Assembly (NCBI GenBank): GCA_002898015.1
Contig: BDTM01000015.1
Coordinates: 1 to 64,000, forward strand
Length of the DNA: 64,000 nt
Reading direction: 5' to 3'
From: a bacterium BMS3Bbin03
GTDB taxonomy: Bacteria > Zhuqueibacterota > JdFR-76 > BMS3Abin05
Shown: in pieces, positions 52,292 through 61,582 of the stretch
How the letters are laid out: every line of letters begins with the position of its first letter
Numbering within the stretch: position 1 is the first letter of the stretch
The notes under the pieces: model-generated
Databases searched by the model: none
The model's input: only the letters and a program-made list of their open reading frames with translations
Told to the model about the DNA's origin: nothing
Made by a program: the position numbers and the translations under genes

Positions 52292-53239
52292 TTACAATCG
52301 ATTTTTATTTCCATCTCCGCCGGCCCCATCCACGTCAAGTTTGCCAATAATCTCTTCCAGATCCTCGATCCCCTGCTTTTCACAATAGATTTCCAGATCA
52401 TTGACTACTTTTTCGCTAATAGCCGGGTCTACAAAATTTGCCGTTCCGATTTGAACCGCGCTCGCCCCGACCAGCAAAAATTCCAGAACATCTTCGGCTG
52501 AAAAAATGCCCCCGATGCCGATCACCGGCACACTCACCCGGCGAACCACTTCAAAGACTTTTGCCAGGGCGATCGACTTCAGGGCCGGTCCCGAAAAACC
52601 GCCCGTCATTTTCCCCAAAACAGACTTTCGTGCAGACACATCCACGGCCATCCCCATTACGGTATTAATAGCGGACAAAATGTCTGCGCCGCCGTCCACA
52701 GCCGCCTGTGCCAGATCGCCGATTGCCGTCACATTCGGCGTTAATTTGACGATCAGCGGCCGGTTGGTGTGCAGCCGCACCCTTTCGACAATTTTGAAAA
52801 CAGCCTCCGGGCTTTTGCCAAATGTCAATCCGCCCTCTTTTACGTTCGGGCAGGATAAATTCAGTTCAAACGCATGAATGCCTTTTTCGCGATCCAGCCG
52901 CGACACGACCGCCTCATACTCTTCGACGGAATTCCCGGCCACATTCACAATAATCTGTGTCTCCAAATTCCGGAGATAGGGCAGCTTCTCCCGGACAAAT
53001 GCCTCCATGCCGACGTTGGCGAGTCCGATCGAATTTAACATCCCGCCGGGAACTTCCGTAATGCGGGGCGGCGGATTTCCCGCGCGGGGATCCCTCGTAA
53101 TCGATTTTGTGATTATGCCCCCCAGCCGGTTCAGATTCACAAAATCTTCATATTCCCTGCCGTAACCAAACGTGCCGGAAGCCGTCAGCACCGGATTTTT
53201 TAGCCGCAGCGGGCCCAGCGTCACCGAGAGATCCGCCAT
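52292..53239 (-). CDS. pyrD: Dihydroorotate dehydrogenase B, catalytic subunit
   Basis: 315-residue class 1B DHOD. The catalytic cysteine is in LNLSCPNVKEGG, as in the NAD-dependent class. The FMN barrel blocks ASGTFGYG and GIGGIFSAEDVLEFL are visible. I choose ATG at 53239, which overlaps the pyrK TGA (TGATG). It works with PyrK in the pyrimidine pathway. Confidence 0.95.
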   Translation of the reverse strand: MADLSVTLGPLRLKNPVLTASGTFGYGREYEDFVNLNRLGGIITKSITRDPRAGNPPPRITEVPGGMLNSIGLANVGMEAFVREKLPYLRNLETQIIVNVAGNSVEEYEAVVSRLDREKGIHAFELNLSCPNVKEGGLTFGKSPEAVFKIVERVRLHTNRPLIVKLTPNVTAIGDLAQAAVDGGADILSAINTVMGMAVDVSARKSVLGKMTGGFSGPALKSIALAKVFEVVRRVSVPVIGIGGIFSAEDVLEFLLVGASAVQIGTANFVDPAISEKVVNDLEIYCEKQGIEDLEEIIGKLDVDGAGGDGNKNRL

Positions 53240-54054
53240 CAGAGCCAAACCTCATTTTTCTTAAAAACCGGGCCATCCTTGCACACCAGCCGGTACTGCT
53301 CACCATCAAATGTGGGTACGGCACATCCCATGCAGGCGCCGATTCCGCAAGCCATGCGTGTTTCCAGAGAAAATTGAGCCTTCCATCGATCTGAATCCGG
53401 CAAATTGGAAATGGCCGCCAGCATGGGGTTCGGCCCGCAGCAAAAAAGTTCTATTTTCTCAGGATCCTTCTGCTTCCGGAGAAAATCCCGAAGCGGGTCG
53501 GTTACCAGTCCCTTCACCCCGAAACTGCCGTCCTCCGTGGAAACCACGGGGGCGATTTTTAGAGCCTCCAGATCTTCAAGGCCGCAAACTTCGCCGGCGT
53601 TTCCGAATCCCTGAAAAAAGTGCACCGGTTTTTTTAAAAACAAAAGCTCGTGTGCCAGAAAGACCAGCGGCGCAATGCCGATGCCGCCGCCCACCAAAAC
53701 CGCCGTGCCAACCGTCTCAAGATCAAAACCTCTGCCCAGCGGCCCCAGAATATCCACCAGATCCCCCTCTTCCAACCGGCTGAGTAATTCCGTTCCCGGT
53801 CCCACCACCTTGATGAGGAGATCAATCCAGCCCTCTTCCGGATTCGCCAGGTACACACTGAACGGCCGTCGAAGCAGCGGATCAAAGGTCGGCCCCGGGC
53901 GCACATTTACAAATTCTCCGGGCAGCACTCTTTCGGCGATATCATTGGCCAGAAAACGTATTTTGAAAACCGTCTCATTCAGCCGGCTTTTTTCCATCAC
54001 CAGATACTTGTTCACCACAGGCTTTGCGGATGTCGGCCCCGGTTTACCGGTCAT
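53239..54054 (-). CDS. pyrK: Dihydroorotate dehydrogenase electron-transfer subunit
   Basis: 271-residue FAD/2Fe-2S protein that passes electrons from PyrD to NAD. FAD/NAD domain blocks (NVRPGPTFDPLLRRPFSVY, LVGGGIGIAPLVFLA) and the C-terminal iron-sulfur cysteines in CGIGACMGC followed by a distal Cys are present. Its ATG overlaps the TPR lipoprotein stop as ATGA. Length and domain order match PyrK. Confidence 0.95.
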   Translation of the reverse strand: MTGKPGPTSAKPVVNKYLVMEKSRLNETVFKIRFLANDIAERVLPGEFVNVRPGPTFDPLLRRPFSVYLANPEEGWIDLLIKVVGPGTELLSRLEEGDLVDILGPLGRGFDLETVGTAVLVGGGIGIAPLVFLAHELLFLKKPVHFFQGFGNAGEVCGLEDLEALKIAPVVSTEDGSFGVKGLVTDPLRDFLRKQKDPEKIELFCCGPNPMLAAISNLPDSDRWKAQFSLETRMACGIGACMGCAVPTFDGEQYRLVCKDGPVFKKNEVWL

Positions 54055-56240
54055 TTAGGTGCTTCCCGAAGCGTGTCTGTCTTTACCGCTTCTGTTTTAG
54101 TTTGTGTAGAATCTTTGACGGCTTTACGGTTCAGCGAATCCGCTGCAGTCTTGTGTTTCAAGTCGATGACGGCCGTCTGCTTTTTGGCGGCTTTTGCCGC
54201 CTTTTGTTTGATCGAATCCGCCCGTGCCTGCTTTACCCTTTCCACCGCCCTCAGTTTTTTTTCGGCGACACTCGCAAATAGCGTTTTAGGAAATTCATTT
54301 TTCAACGATTGATAAGCCCCCAGAGCCTCCTTCCCCCGACCCAATTCATTTTCATAAATCCAGGCGACGGCATACAGTGCTTTCGGCGCATAAACGGAAT
54401 CGGGATACTTTCGAACGACTTCCCGATATTTTTTAATGGCTTCCTGCGGTAAATTTTGATCAAAATTCAATTTCTCGGCTTCCAGAAAAATTTGTTCGGC
54501 CAGCAGATTTTCATCCTCGATTGGCGGAAGGCCGAGGGTTTTCCGCGCTTCTTTTGCGTATCCCGTTTTCGGATACCTCCGGACAATCTCCCGATAAAGC
54601 GAATCCGCTGCCGTGGTATCCTTCAAATTTTGGCGGTAAATATACGCCATGGAGAAAAGCGCCTTAGGAATTCCCGGGTTTTCCGGGAAATTCGTGATTA
54701 AACGATTGTATTCCTGCAGGGCAGAATCGCTCATTGCGAATTGAAAATAATAGAGCTCGGCCAGTTGGAAATCATTTTGAACCAGCATTTTTTTGATTTC
54801 TTCCGGGTCGCTCGGGATTTTAATCGATCGTCTTTTCTTTTTCAGAGCGGCTGTTTTAAGAGAATCCTGACGTGCTTTCTCTTTTTTCTGTGCTTCCGTC
54901 AGAAATGTTTCGGCAAACGGATTATTCTGAATCTTTTCTTTCCAGCGAAGTGAATCGGCTCTTGCCGAATCCCGGCGGGCGGAGACCAGCGCCGTATCGG
55001 TGCGGGCGGTATCCGGATTAGCCGTTTGATTTCCCCCCAAAACAAGCACCGTATCGCCCCCGATGTCTTCCTTATTCAATTTCCGAACATACGCATCTTC
55101 AAGCGCCCAGATCGTATCTCCCAGTTCATTTAATCTCGTAATGGCCTGAATTTGGGCTCTGGCGGCCTTTACAAATTCTCCCCGGGGGTACTCTTTCACG
55201 GCTTTTTTAAAATAGTCCAATGCCTGGCTAAAATCGCGGCTCTGATGCAGTTCATAGAGTCCCAGGCGATAGTAGGCTTCGGCGGAAGCCGCCGTTTTGG
55301 GATAGTTGTCAATCACATTTTGAAAGGCTTCGTAAGCACGCTTAAGATCCCCTTTTTCTTCCAGCGTAATCGCCGATTGCAGATAAACGTTTCCGGTTTC
55401 ATAATTGGTCAGGGTCAATTTCAACATTCGGTCGTAAACATTCAGTGCTTTTTCGTATTGATTCAATTTATCGAGACAAAAGGCGTGCTTTAAATCCGCC
55501 TGATAGAGAAACTCGACATCGGGCTTGTATTTTCGAACCCGGCCAAAAGCCGCTGCCGCTTTTGAATAATCGTTGAGTTGAAGATAAGATTCTCCGATGC
55601 GAAGCTGCGCCTTTGCTCTGACATTTTTATCCTTAATTTTGTTGATGGTCCGCTCGTACTGTTCGACCGCCTGCGCATACAGCTTCTGTTTAAAATACAT
55701 TTCGCCGAGTTCCAGCCGGGCATCGGAAAAATATTTCTTATTTTCTTTATCCAGCAGCAGTTCATTCAGTGTCTTTTCAGCCGCGTCATATTTCCCCATG
55801 GCTAATTCTGTTTTCCCCAACAGAAGTCTGGCCTCCGGGGCGTATTCACTTTTCGGAAAAGCGGCCAGCAGTTCCTTAAATTTGCGCCGGGCTTTAATAT
55901 TCTCATTTTCATAAAAAAACGACTTGCCGATAATCATCAGCGCATCGTCCACATATTTGCTCTTCGGATAAAGCTGAAGCACTTTGGACGCTTTCTCGAT
56001 CGCTTTTTTATAACCCTGAATATTGGACACACGCCGCCGTGGGTTTCGCTGCGATTGCCGGACGGAGGTCTGGCTCTTCTGAAGCTGTTTTTCCTGCTTT
56101 AAACGCTGCTTTTCAGCTTCAGAATAAAACTTTTTTGCATTGTAGAATGTATTGTAATAAGCGCCGCATCCGGAAAGCGCCAGGAGGAAGATGAGAAAAA
56201 AGGCGGAAAATAAATATTTATTTTGGATCAAACGATTCAT
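54051..56240 (-). CDS. Large TPR lipoprotein with YYNTFYNA motif
   Basis: 729-residue lipoprotein: signal peptide and lipobox (LALSGC), then the CGAYYNTFYNAKKFY stretch, a basic region, and numerous TPR units (YDAAEKTLNELLLDK, YAQAVEQYERTINKIKDK, AYEAFQNVIDNYPKTAASAEAYYRLG). A charged, low-complexity linker (about 420-480) separates two TPR arrays; the C-terminus is Lys/Ala-rich. The TPR part resembles outer-membrane assembly lipoproteins (BamD/PorW-like) but it is much longer. ATG at 56240 starts directly at the signal peptide; the frame extends to a TTG at 56270. Confidence 0.82.
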   Translation of the reverse strand: MNRLIQNKYLFSAFFLIFLLALSGCGAYYNTFYNAKKFYSEAEKQRLKQEKQLQKSQTSVRQSQRNPRRRVSNIQGYKKAIEKASKVLQLYPKSKYVDDALMIIGKSFFYENENIKARRKFKELLAAFPKSEYAPEARLLLGKTELAMGKYDAAEKTLNELLLDKENKKYFSDARLELGEMYFKQKLYAQAVEQYERTINKIKDKNVRAKAQLRIGESYLQLNDYSKAAAAFGRVRKYKPDVEFLYQADLKHAFCLDKLNQYEKALNVYDRMLKLTLTNYETGNVYLQSAITLEEKGDLKRAYEAFQNVIDNYPKTAASAEAYYRLGLYELHQSRDFSQALDYFKKAVKEYPRGEFVKAARAQIQAITRLNELGDTIWALEDAYVRKLNKEDIGGDTVLVLGGNQTANPDTARTDTALVSARRDSARADSLRWKEKIQNNPFAETFLTEAQKKEKARQDSLKTAALKKKRRSIKIPSDPEEIKKMLVQNDFQLAELYYFQFAMSDSALQEYNRLITNFPENPGIPKALFSMAYIYRQNLKDTTAADSLYREIVRRYPKTGYAKEARKTLGLPPIEDENLLAEQIFLEAEKLNFDQNLPQEAIKKYREVVRKYPDSVYAPKALYAVAWIYENELGRGKEALGAYQSLKNEFPKTLFASVAEKKLRAVERVKQARADSIKQKAAKAAKKQTAVIDLKHKTAADSLNRKAVKDSTQTKTEAVKTDTLREAPK

Positions 56241-56358
56241 TTTTTTATTCAAAAAACTGAGTTGATTCAATTAAGATTTAAGCCGTTTAAGGGCTGCCGC
56301 ACGAATCATTTTTATTTAACCCCAACGGCTGTGAAATGTTCGGCCGATTTTATACATT

Positions 56359-57111
56359 CTAATCATTTTCTGTGCCGGCCGTCAATTTGCGCACGATTTC
56401 CGGCAAAAGCTCACCGGTCTTCCCCCTCAGGCTGACGTGGGCATACGCCGTCACAGGCGTCGCCTCCGGGTTAATTTCAACAATAAAAGCCCCCTTTCGA
56501 AACGCAATTTCAGGAAGCGCAGAAGCCGGGTAAACGACAGCCGACGTGCCGAGAACCATAAAAATATCGCACGTCTCCGCAGCCGCATACGCTTTTTGAA
56601 TGGCTTCCTCCGGAAGCATCTCTCCAAACCATACGACATCCGGTCGTAATCTGCCGCCGCACTGCGGACACTTCGGAACACCCTCCGAAAAGTCCATATC
56701 TGCACTCCCGGAAACCCGTCCGCAAGAGAGACAGCGATTTCTGAGGATGTTTCCGTGAAGTTCAATGATATTTTGGCTTCCCGCCTTCCGGTGAAGATCA
56801 TCCACATTCTGGGTGATTAAACTGAACGAATGAACCCGCTTTTCCAATTCGGCCAGTGCAAAATGCCCGGGATTAGGTTTTACCTCTTCAATAAGCTTCC
56901 GGCGGTAATTGTACCATTCCCACACCAATTCCGGGTTTTTCAGAAACGCATCAAAGTTCGCCAGTTCCTCGGGACGAAATTTTTTCCAAAGACCGTCTTC
57001 GCCGCGGAAAGTGGGGACGCCGCTTTCCGCAGAAATTCCCGCACCCGTCAGCACGGCCACAGAGGAAGCCGTCTTAAACCGGTTCAGCCATATGTCGGAT
57101 ATTTTTTTCAT
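56359..57111 (-). CDS. cobB: NAD-dependent deacylase (sirtuin, class III-like)
   Basis: 250-residue sirtuin. NAD motif GAGISAESGVPTFRG, catalytic His in IELHGN, zinc cysteines in CLSCG and CPQCGG, and GTSAVVYPAS. The YxxR pair in WYNYRR matches the SIRT5-like class that favours succinyl or malonyl lysines. The fold is complete. It removes acyl groups from proteins; targets unknown. Confidence 0.93.
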   Translation of the reverse strand: MKKISDIWLNRFKTASSVAVLTGAGISAESGVPTFRGEDGLWKKFRPEELANFDAFLKNPELVWEWYNYRRKLIEEVKPNPGHFALAELEKRVHSFSLITQNVDDLHRKAGSQNIIELHGNILRNRCLSCGRVSGSADMDFSEGVPKCPQCGGRLRPDVVWFGEMLPEEAIQKAYAAAETCDIFMVLGTSAVVYPASALPEIAFRKGAFIVEINPEATPVTAYAHVSLRGKTGELLPEIVRKLTAGTEND

Positions 57112-57139
57112 AAATAATGTAAAAAATAAATTCCCGGTT

Positions 57140-57772
57140 TTAGACTATTTTTTTCTTACGGGGTGAAATAACCAATTTATACACTTCGTTCATGACCCGG
57201 TTCGCCTGTTCCTGAAGGATTTGCTTATTTTCAAGCGTCACTTCCACAGGCGGCAGATAGATTGGTTTTCCCACCCGGACCACAATTTTCTTAAAACGAA
57301 TCTTATATGAATTCGGAGCCAAAATTTCCCGTGTGTTGCTAATGGCCACAGGCACAATGGGACATTTTACCAGTTGGGCCAATCGAACAAAACCCGTTCT
57401 GGCACGCGGCGGTTTTCCGTCCTTCCACTTCCTTGTACCTTCCGGCGAAATAAAGAGGCGGGCCCCGCTTTTTAACAAATCAAGCAGATGCCGGAAGCCT
57501 TTCTCGTCGCCGGCATCCCGGACAATCGGGTGCACATTCATCTTTCTGAGCCACCAGCCCAGAAAAGGCATCTCAAACAATTCCCTTTTCCCCAATCCGT
57601 GAACCCGAAAATTGATCGCCAGGGATATTGCCAAAATATCCATATAACTGTTATGGTTAAACGCCGCTATAAACGGCCCTTTCCGGGGATAATTGTGCAG
57701 CCCCCGGGCTTCGCCCCTGAAAACAATTTTTAAAAAATAATAAATGATGAAAAAAGAAATTGTATAAATCAT
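57140..57772 (-). CDS. plsC: 1-acyl-sn-glycerol-3-phosphate acyltransferase
   Basis: 210-residue membrane acyltransferase. Catalytic NHNSYMD (NHxxxxD) and substrate motif FISPEGTRKW are present, with an N-terminal hydrophobic segment. It makes phosphatidate from lysophosphatidate. It lies 28 bp upstream of the sirtuin gene, on the same strand. Another substrate, such as a lipid A intermediate, cannot be ruled out. Confidence 0.88.
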   Translation of the reverse strand: MIYTISFFIIYYFLKIVFRGEARGLHNYPRKGPFIAAFNHNSYMDILAISLAINFRVHGLGKRELFEMPFLGWWLRKMNVHPIVRDAGDEKGFRHLLDLLKSGARLFISPEGTRKWKDGKPPRARTGFVRLAQLVKCPIVPVAISNTREILAPNSYKIRFKKIVVRVGKPIYLPPVEVTLENKQILQEQANRVMNEVYKLVISPRKKKIV

Positions 57773-57813
57773 TGGAAATCCCTGATTTTTCTGCCCTCTT
57801 TTTTCCGGTCGTT

Positions 57814-58335
57814 TTAATGGATCGTTTTCAAAATTTTAACAAAGTCCCCCTCCATTGAAACCTTCGGATATTCAACAATTCTGCCCACTTCAGATTGGTT
57901 GGAAAACACAACAAACGTCGGTACCCGTGTAATCTTATATTTTTTAGAAAGATTTTCCGCATCGATTTTGGAACGATTCACGGCGATCAGTTTCACGGCG
58001 ATCGATGAAGGATTATGGGCTTTGGCCAGCGCTTTCAAAAAGCGGGGCACTTCCCGCCGGCTGTCCGGACACCAGGTACCTAAAAAGACCAGCACCTTCA
58101 CGGGTTTTTTAAAATGACTCAAATAAGCCACCGCATTGGAATCGGGGACAAATGCTTTGTATTGCGCCGAAAAGGATGGAAACTCTCTCAGTAAATCTTT
58201 CTCAGGAATAATACCGACGGCGATGTCTTTCCCGTTTTTGTCCTTCACAATTTTGTAGGTCTTTTTTGGCAGCATCGTACACCCCATAAAAATTATGGCT
58301 AAAATGAGTCCTAACACAAAATTCTTCTTAACCAT
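57814..58335 (-). CDS. Thioredoxin-like lipoprotein with CxxS active site
   Basis: 173-residue lipoprotein (lipobox IIFMGC) with a thioredoxin fold. The active-site region is GTWCPDSRREVPRF, where the second cysteine of the usual CxxC is serine, and the cis-proline RVPTF is present. Proteins of the WCxDS type form a known group. The single cysteine suggests a mixed-disulphide or isomerase activity, but this is inference. A GGAGG site precedes the ATG. Confidence 0.85.
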   Translation of the reverse strand: MVKKNFVLGLILAIIFMGCTMLPKKTYKIVKDKNGKDIAVGIIPEKDLLREFPSFSAQYKAFVPDSNAVAYLSHFKKPVKVLVFLGTWCPDSRREVPRFLKALAKAHNPSSIAVKLIAVNRSKIDAENLSKKYKITRVPTFVVFSNQSEVGRIVEYPKVSMEGDFVKILKTIH

Positions 58336-58464
58336 CAGGCACCTCCGTTTAAGTTTATGTTTAAGCCGGCCTGCACACCTATTTGTCTTAATTGTATTTA
58401 ATTTATAAAAAAATTAATCTATTTACAAGAAGGAAATGGGAAAAAGTGCATTATTGAAAATAAA

Positions 58465-58499
58465 AAAAGCCTTTCACAATAAATTCATGAAAGGCTTTT
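58465..58499 (-). terminator. Intrinsic terminator for fadE
   Basis: AAAAGCCTTTCA (58465-58476) and TGAAAGGCTTTT (58488-58499) form a 12-bp stem; on the minus strand it ends in TTTTTTT. It lies 20 bp after the acyl-CoA dehydrogenase stop. Confidence 0.88.
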
Positions 58500-58518
58500 C
58501 ACAGACTGAATTGACATC

Positions 58519-60312
58519 TTACAAATTGTACATCCCGGCTTCGCCCATGTGGTCACAAACCCGGCGGCGGATGGCGGCGGTGTTAATCGGCGTGTATTTG
58601 GTGTACCGCCGCAGAATCGTCAAATACGTACGAAGAGTGTCCCCTTCCGCAATTAAAGGCATGGTCTGCTGTGCAGAGAAATTAATCCGGTTGATCGAAT
58701 CATTCAAATACGCCCGGACCACATCGGTGTGCAGGGAAACAGCCTCTTCCCCCTGACGTTTGGCCATTTTCTTCACCCGGCTAAGGGCGCTTTCCATGGC
58801 ATAAACTTCAATGATCACGTCTGCAATATGACCCAGAACTTCCTGCTGGTCGGCAATTTTGTCCGTATATTTTTGAACGGCACCGCCCAGAAGCAGCAGC
58901 GCAATCTTCTTGCTGTTTTTCATAATTTTGGTCTCTTCCGCAAGAAATTCATCCGCCGCTTCCTCCGGCATCGAAAGACCAAGAATCTCATCCATGAGCG
59001 CCTGCGCTTTTTGTAAAATCGGTAACTGACCTTTCACGGCACGGCGGATAAGCATTCCCGGAATCAACAGCCGGTTGATTTCATTTGTCCCCTCAAAAAT
59101 GCGATTGATCCGGGCATCGCGGTAGGCGCGCGCCATGGGATATTCTTCGGAATAGCCGTAACCGCCGTAAATCTGAACCCCTTCGTCCACAATATAATCG
59201 ACCGCTTCGCTGGCGTACACTTTATTGATGGAACATTCGGACGCATATTCCTCGATGCCCTTTAATTCGATTTCCTCAAAATGCGGCGTGCCGGGCTGAA
59301 CGCTCTCTAAAATTGAATCAATCATACCGGACGTCCGGTAAACCATCGATTCGGTCACCCAGGTGCGAATGGCCATTTCGCCCAATTTATGTTTGATCAA
59401 CCCAAAATTGGAAATAGGCTGTCCGAACTGGTGCCGTTCTTTCGCATAGTTTACGGCTTTTGTGACCACTTCTTTCATGGCGCCTAAAACTTCAGCACCC
59501 AATTTAAAACGGCCGATGTTCAAAATATTGAAAGCCACCTTATGGCCTTTGCCGATCACACCCAGGACATTTTCGACGGGCACTTTCGCGTTATCCAGAA
59601 CCAATTCACCGGTGGAAGAACCGTGAATGCCCATTTTCTCCTCTTCTTTGGCAAATACGGCGCCGCTCGTGGCTTTGTCGATAATGAAGGCCGTAAATTT
59701 ATCACCGTCCACCTTTGCAAATGTGATGTACACATCCGCCCAGCCGCCGTTGGTTAACCACATTTTAGTGCCGTTCAGGATATAATATTTTCCGTCTTCG
59801 CTCAGGACGGCCGTTGTTTTTGCGGAAAGCGCATCCGAACCGGAGCCGGGTTCGGTCAATGAATAAGATGAAACCCATTCGCCGGTCACAAATTTAGGCA
59901 GGTATTTTTTCTTTTGCGCCGGCGTGCCGAAGAAAATAACGGGCAAAGAGCCGATGCCGGTGTGGGCACCGAACGTGACCGCCCAGGAACCGGCTTTTCC
60001 GATTTTTTCAGAAACCAGCATAGTGGATGTTTTATCCAATCCCATGCCGCCGTATTCTTCCGGCACGTCCACACCCAAAAGCCCAATTTCGCCGGCTTTT
60101 CTTAACAATCCGAGACTTAACGCCTTATCCTTTTTTTCAATATCATCGACTTTCGGGATGACTTCTTTATTCACAAATTCTTCGGTTGTGTCTGCAATCA
60201 TCTTTTGTTCATCGGTGAAGTCTTCCGGTGTAAACATTTCCTCGAAAGGAACCTCTTCATACAGAAAACTTCCACCCAGAGCGAACTTTTCCGCTAATTT
60301 TGCTTCTTTCAT
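58519..60312 (-). CDS. fadE: Acyl-CoA dehydrogenase
   Basis: 597-residue FAD enzyme for the first step of beta-oxidation. Blocks: SYSLTEPGSGSDALSA (FAD/substrate), the catalytic Glu region YGGYGYSEEYPMARAYRDARINRIFEGTNEINR and a C-terminal extension typical of the VLCAD/ACAD9-like group. It is the last gene of a fadN-fadA-fadE order and ends at a good terminator. Confidence 0.93.
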   Translation of the reverse strand: MKEAKLAEKFALGGSFLYEEVPFEEMFTPEDFTDEQKMIADTTEEFVNKEVIPKVDDIEKKDKALSLGLLRKAGEIGLLGVDVPEEYGGMGLDKTSTMLVSEKIGKAGSWAVTFGAHTGIGSLPVIFFGTPAQKKKYLPKFVTGEWVSSYSLTEPGSGSDALSAKTTAVLSEDGKYYILNGTKMWLTNGGWADVYITFAKVDGDKFTAFIIDKATSGAVFAKEEEKMGIHGSSTGELVLDNAKVPVENVLGVIGKGHKVAFNILNIGRFKLGAEVLGAMKEVVTKAVNYAKERHQFGQPISNFGLIKHKLGEMAIRTWVTESMVYRTSGMIDSILESVQPGTPHFEEIELKGIEEYASECSINKVYASEAVDYIVDEGVQIYGGYGYSEEYPMARAYRDARINRIFEGTNEINRLLIPGMLIRRAVKGQLPILQKAQALMDEILGLSMPEEAADEFLAEETKIMKNSKKIALLLLGGAVQKYTDKIADQQEVLGHIADVIIEVYAMESALSRVKKMAKRQGEEAVSLHTDVVRAYLNDSINRINFSAQQTMPLIAEGDTLRTYLTILRRYTKYTPINTAAIRRRVCDHMGEAGMYNL

Positions 60313-60380
60313 TTTTCACCTCTTTTTTTGGTGCCTTAATCTATGTTCAATTATTAAGAAAATTACGCCCCGCTTTTGAA

Positions 60381-61559
60381 TCAAAGTCTCTCAAAAATAC
60401 CGGCCGCACCCATTCCGCCGCCGATACACATGGTCACCATGCCGTAGCGCGCCTTCCGGCGTTTCATCTCATTCAGAATGTGGACGGTCAATTTTGTGCC
60501 GGTGCAGCCCAACGGGTGTCCCAGCGCAATGGCGCCGCCGTTGACATTCAGCTTTTCACGATCCAGGCCAAGCTGTTTGGTCACCGCCAGTGACTGTGAG
60601 GCAAAGGCTTCGTTTAACTCGATTAAATCCATATCACTCAGCATAAGGCCGGTCTTTTCCAGAACTTTCGGGATGGCGGCCGTCGGCCCCATTCCCATGA
60701 TTTCCGGATCCACGCCTCCGGCGGCAAAACCGACAAAACGCGCCAGCGGTTTTAGGCCTAACTCATCCGCTTTCTTTTTCGACATCACAACAACCATGGC
60801 AGCCGCGTCGCTCATCTGCGAAGAATTTCCGGCCGTTACGGTGCCATTCACTTTGAAGGCGGGTCGAAGCCGGCCCAGTTTTTCCAGCGAGGTGTCCGCC
60901 CGGGGCCCCTCATCCGTGTCAAACACAATTTCTTTTTTCACAATTTTTCCATTAGGCCCAACCCGGCGTTCTTCAAACTTGAGGGGCACAATTTCATCTT
61001 TAAATTTTCCCTCCTTTACGGCTTTAACGGCTTTCATATGGCTCTGCAGGGAAAATTCATCCTGCTCTTCCCTGGAAACATGATATTGCTCCGCCACACG
61101 CTCCGCGGTTAAGCCCATGGCCAGAAAAGCGCCGGGCCACCGGTCGCTGAGGTAAGGATTCGGTCTGAATTTACTCCCGATCATCGGCACCAGACTCATG
61201 CTTTCCGTGCCGCCCGCAAAAATCACATCGGCGAAGCCGGCCATGATGTGTTCCGCCGCAAAGGCGATGGTCTGCAGTCCCGATGAGCAAAATCGATTGA
61301 TCGTTGCGCCCGGCACACTGACCGGTATTCCGGCTCTAAAAAGCGCGACGCGTGCCACATTCATGCCCTGTTCGGCCTCGGGAAACGCACAGCCGACCAA
61401 CACATCGTCAATCTCCTCGGGCTTGAGCCCGGGGGTTCGGTCCAGCGCAGCTCTGATGACGGCAGCCGCCATTTCATCCGGGCGAAAATTCTTCAACGCG
61501 CCCTTTTTTGCTTTTCCAACCGCCGTCCGTACACCTGTTACAATGACAGCCTCTATCAT
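60381..61559 (-). CDS. fadA: Acetyl-CoA acyltransferase (thiolase)
   Basis: 392-residue thiolase. Nucleophile Cys in [19 protein letters not shown], His in [14 protein letters not shown], and the second Cys in [13 protein letters not shown]. It carries out the last step of beta-oxidation. It is 23 bp downstream of fadN; AAAAGGAG precedes the ATG. Confidence 0.94.
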   Translation of the reverse strand: MIEAVIVTGVRTAVGKAKKGALKNFRPDEMAAAVIRAALDRTPGLKPEEIDDVLVGCAFPEAEQGMNVARVALFRAGIPVSVPGATINRFCSSGLQTIAFAAEHIMAGFADVIFAGGTESMSLVPMIGSKFRPNPYLSDRWPGAFLAMGLTAERVAEQYHVSREEQDEFSLQSHMKAVKAVKEGKFKDEIVPLKFEERRVGPNGKIVKKEIVFDTDEGPRADTSLEKLGRLRPAFKVNGTVTAGNSSQMSDAAAMVVVMSKKKADELGLKPLARFVGFAAGGVDPEIMGMGPTAAIPKVLEKTGLMLSDMDLIELNEAFASQSLAVTKQLGLDREKLNVNGGAIALGHPLGCTGTKLTVHILNEMKRRKARYGMVTMCIGGGMGAAGIFERL

Positions 61560-61582
61560 TTTAAATCTCCTTTTCTAATCGT

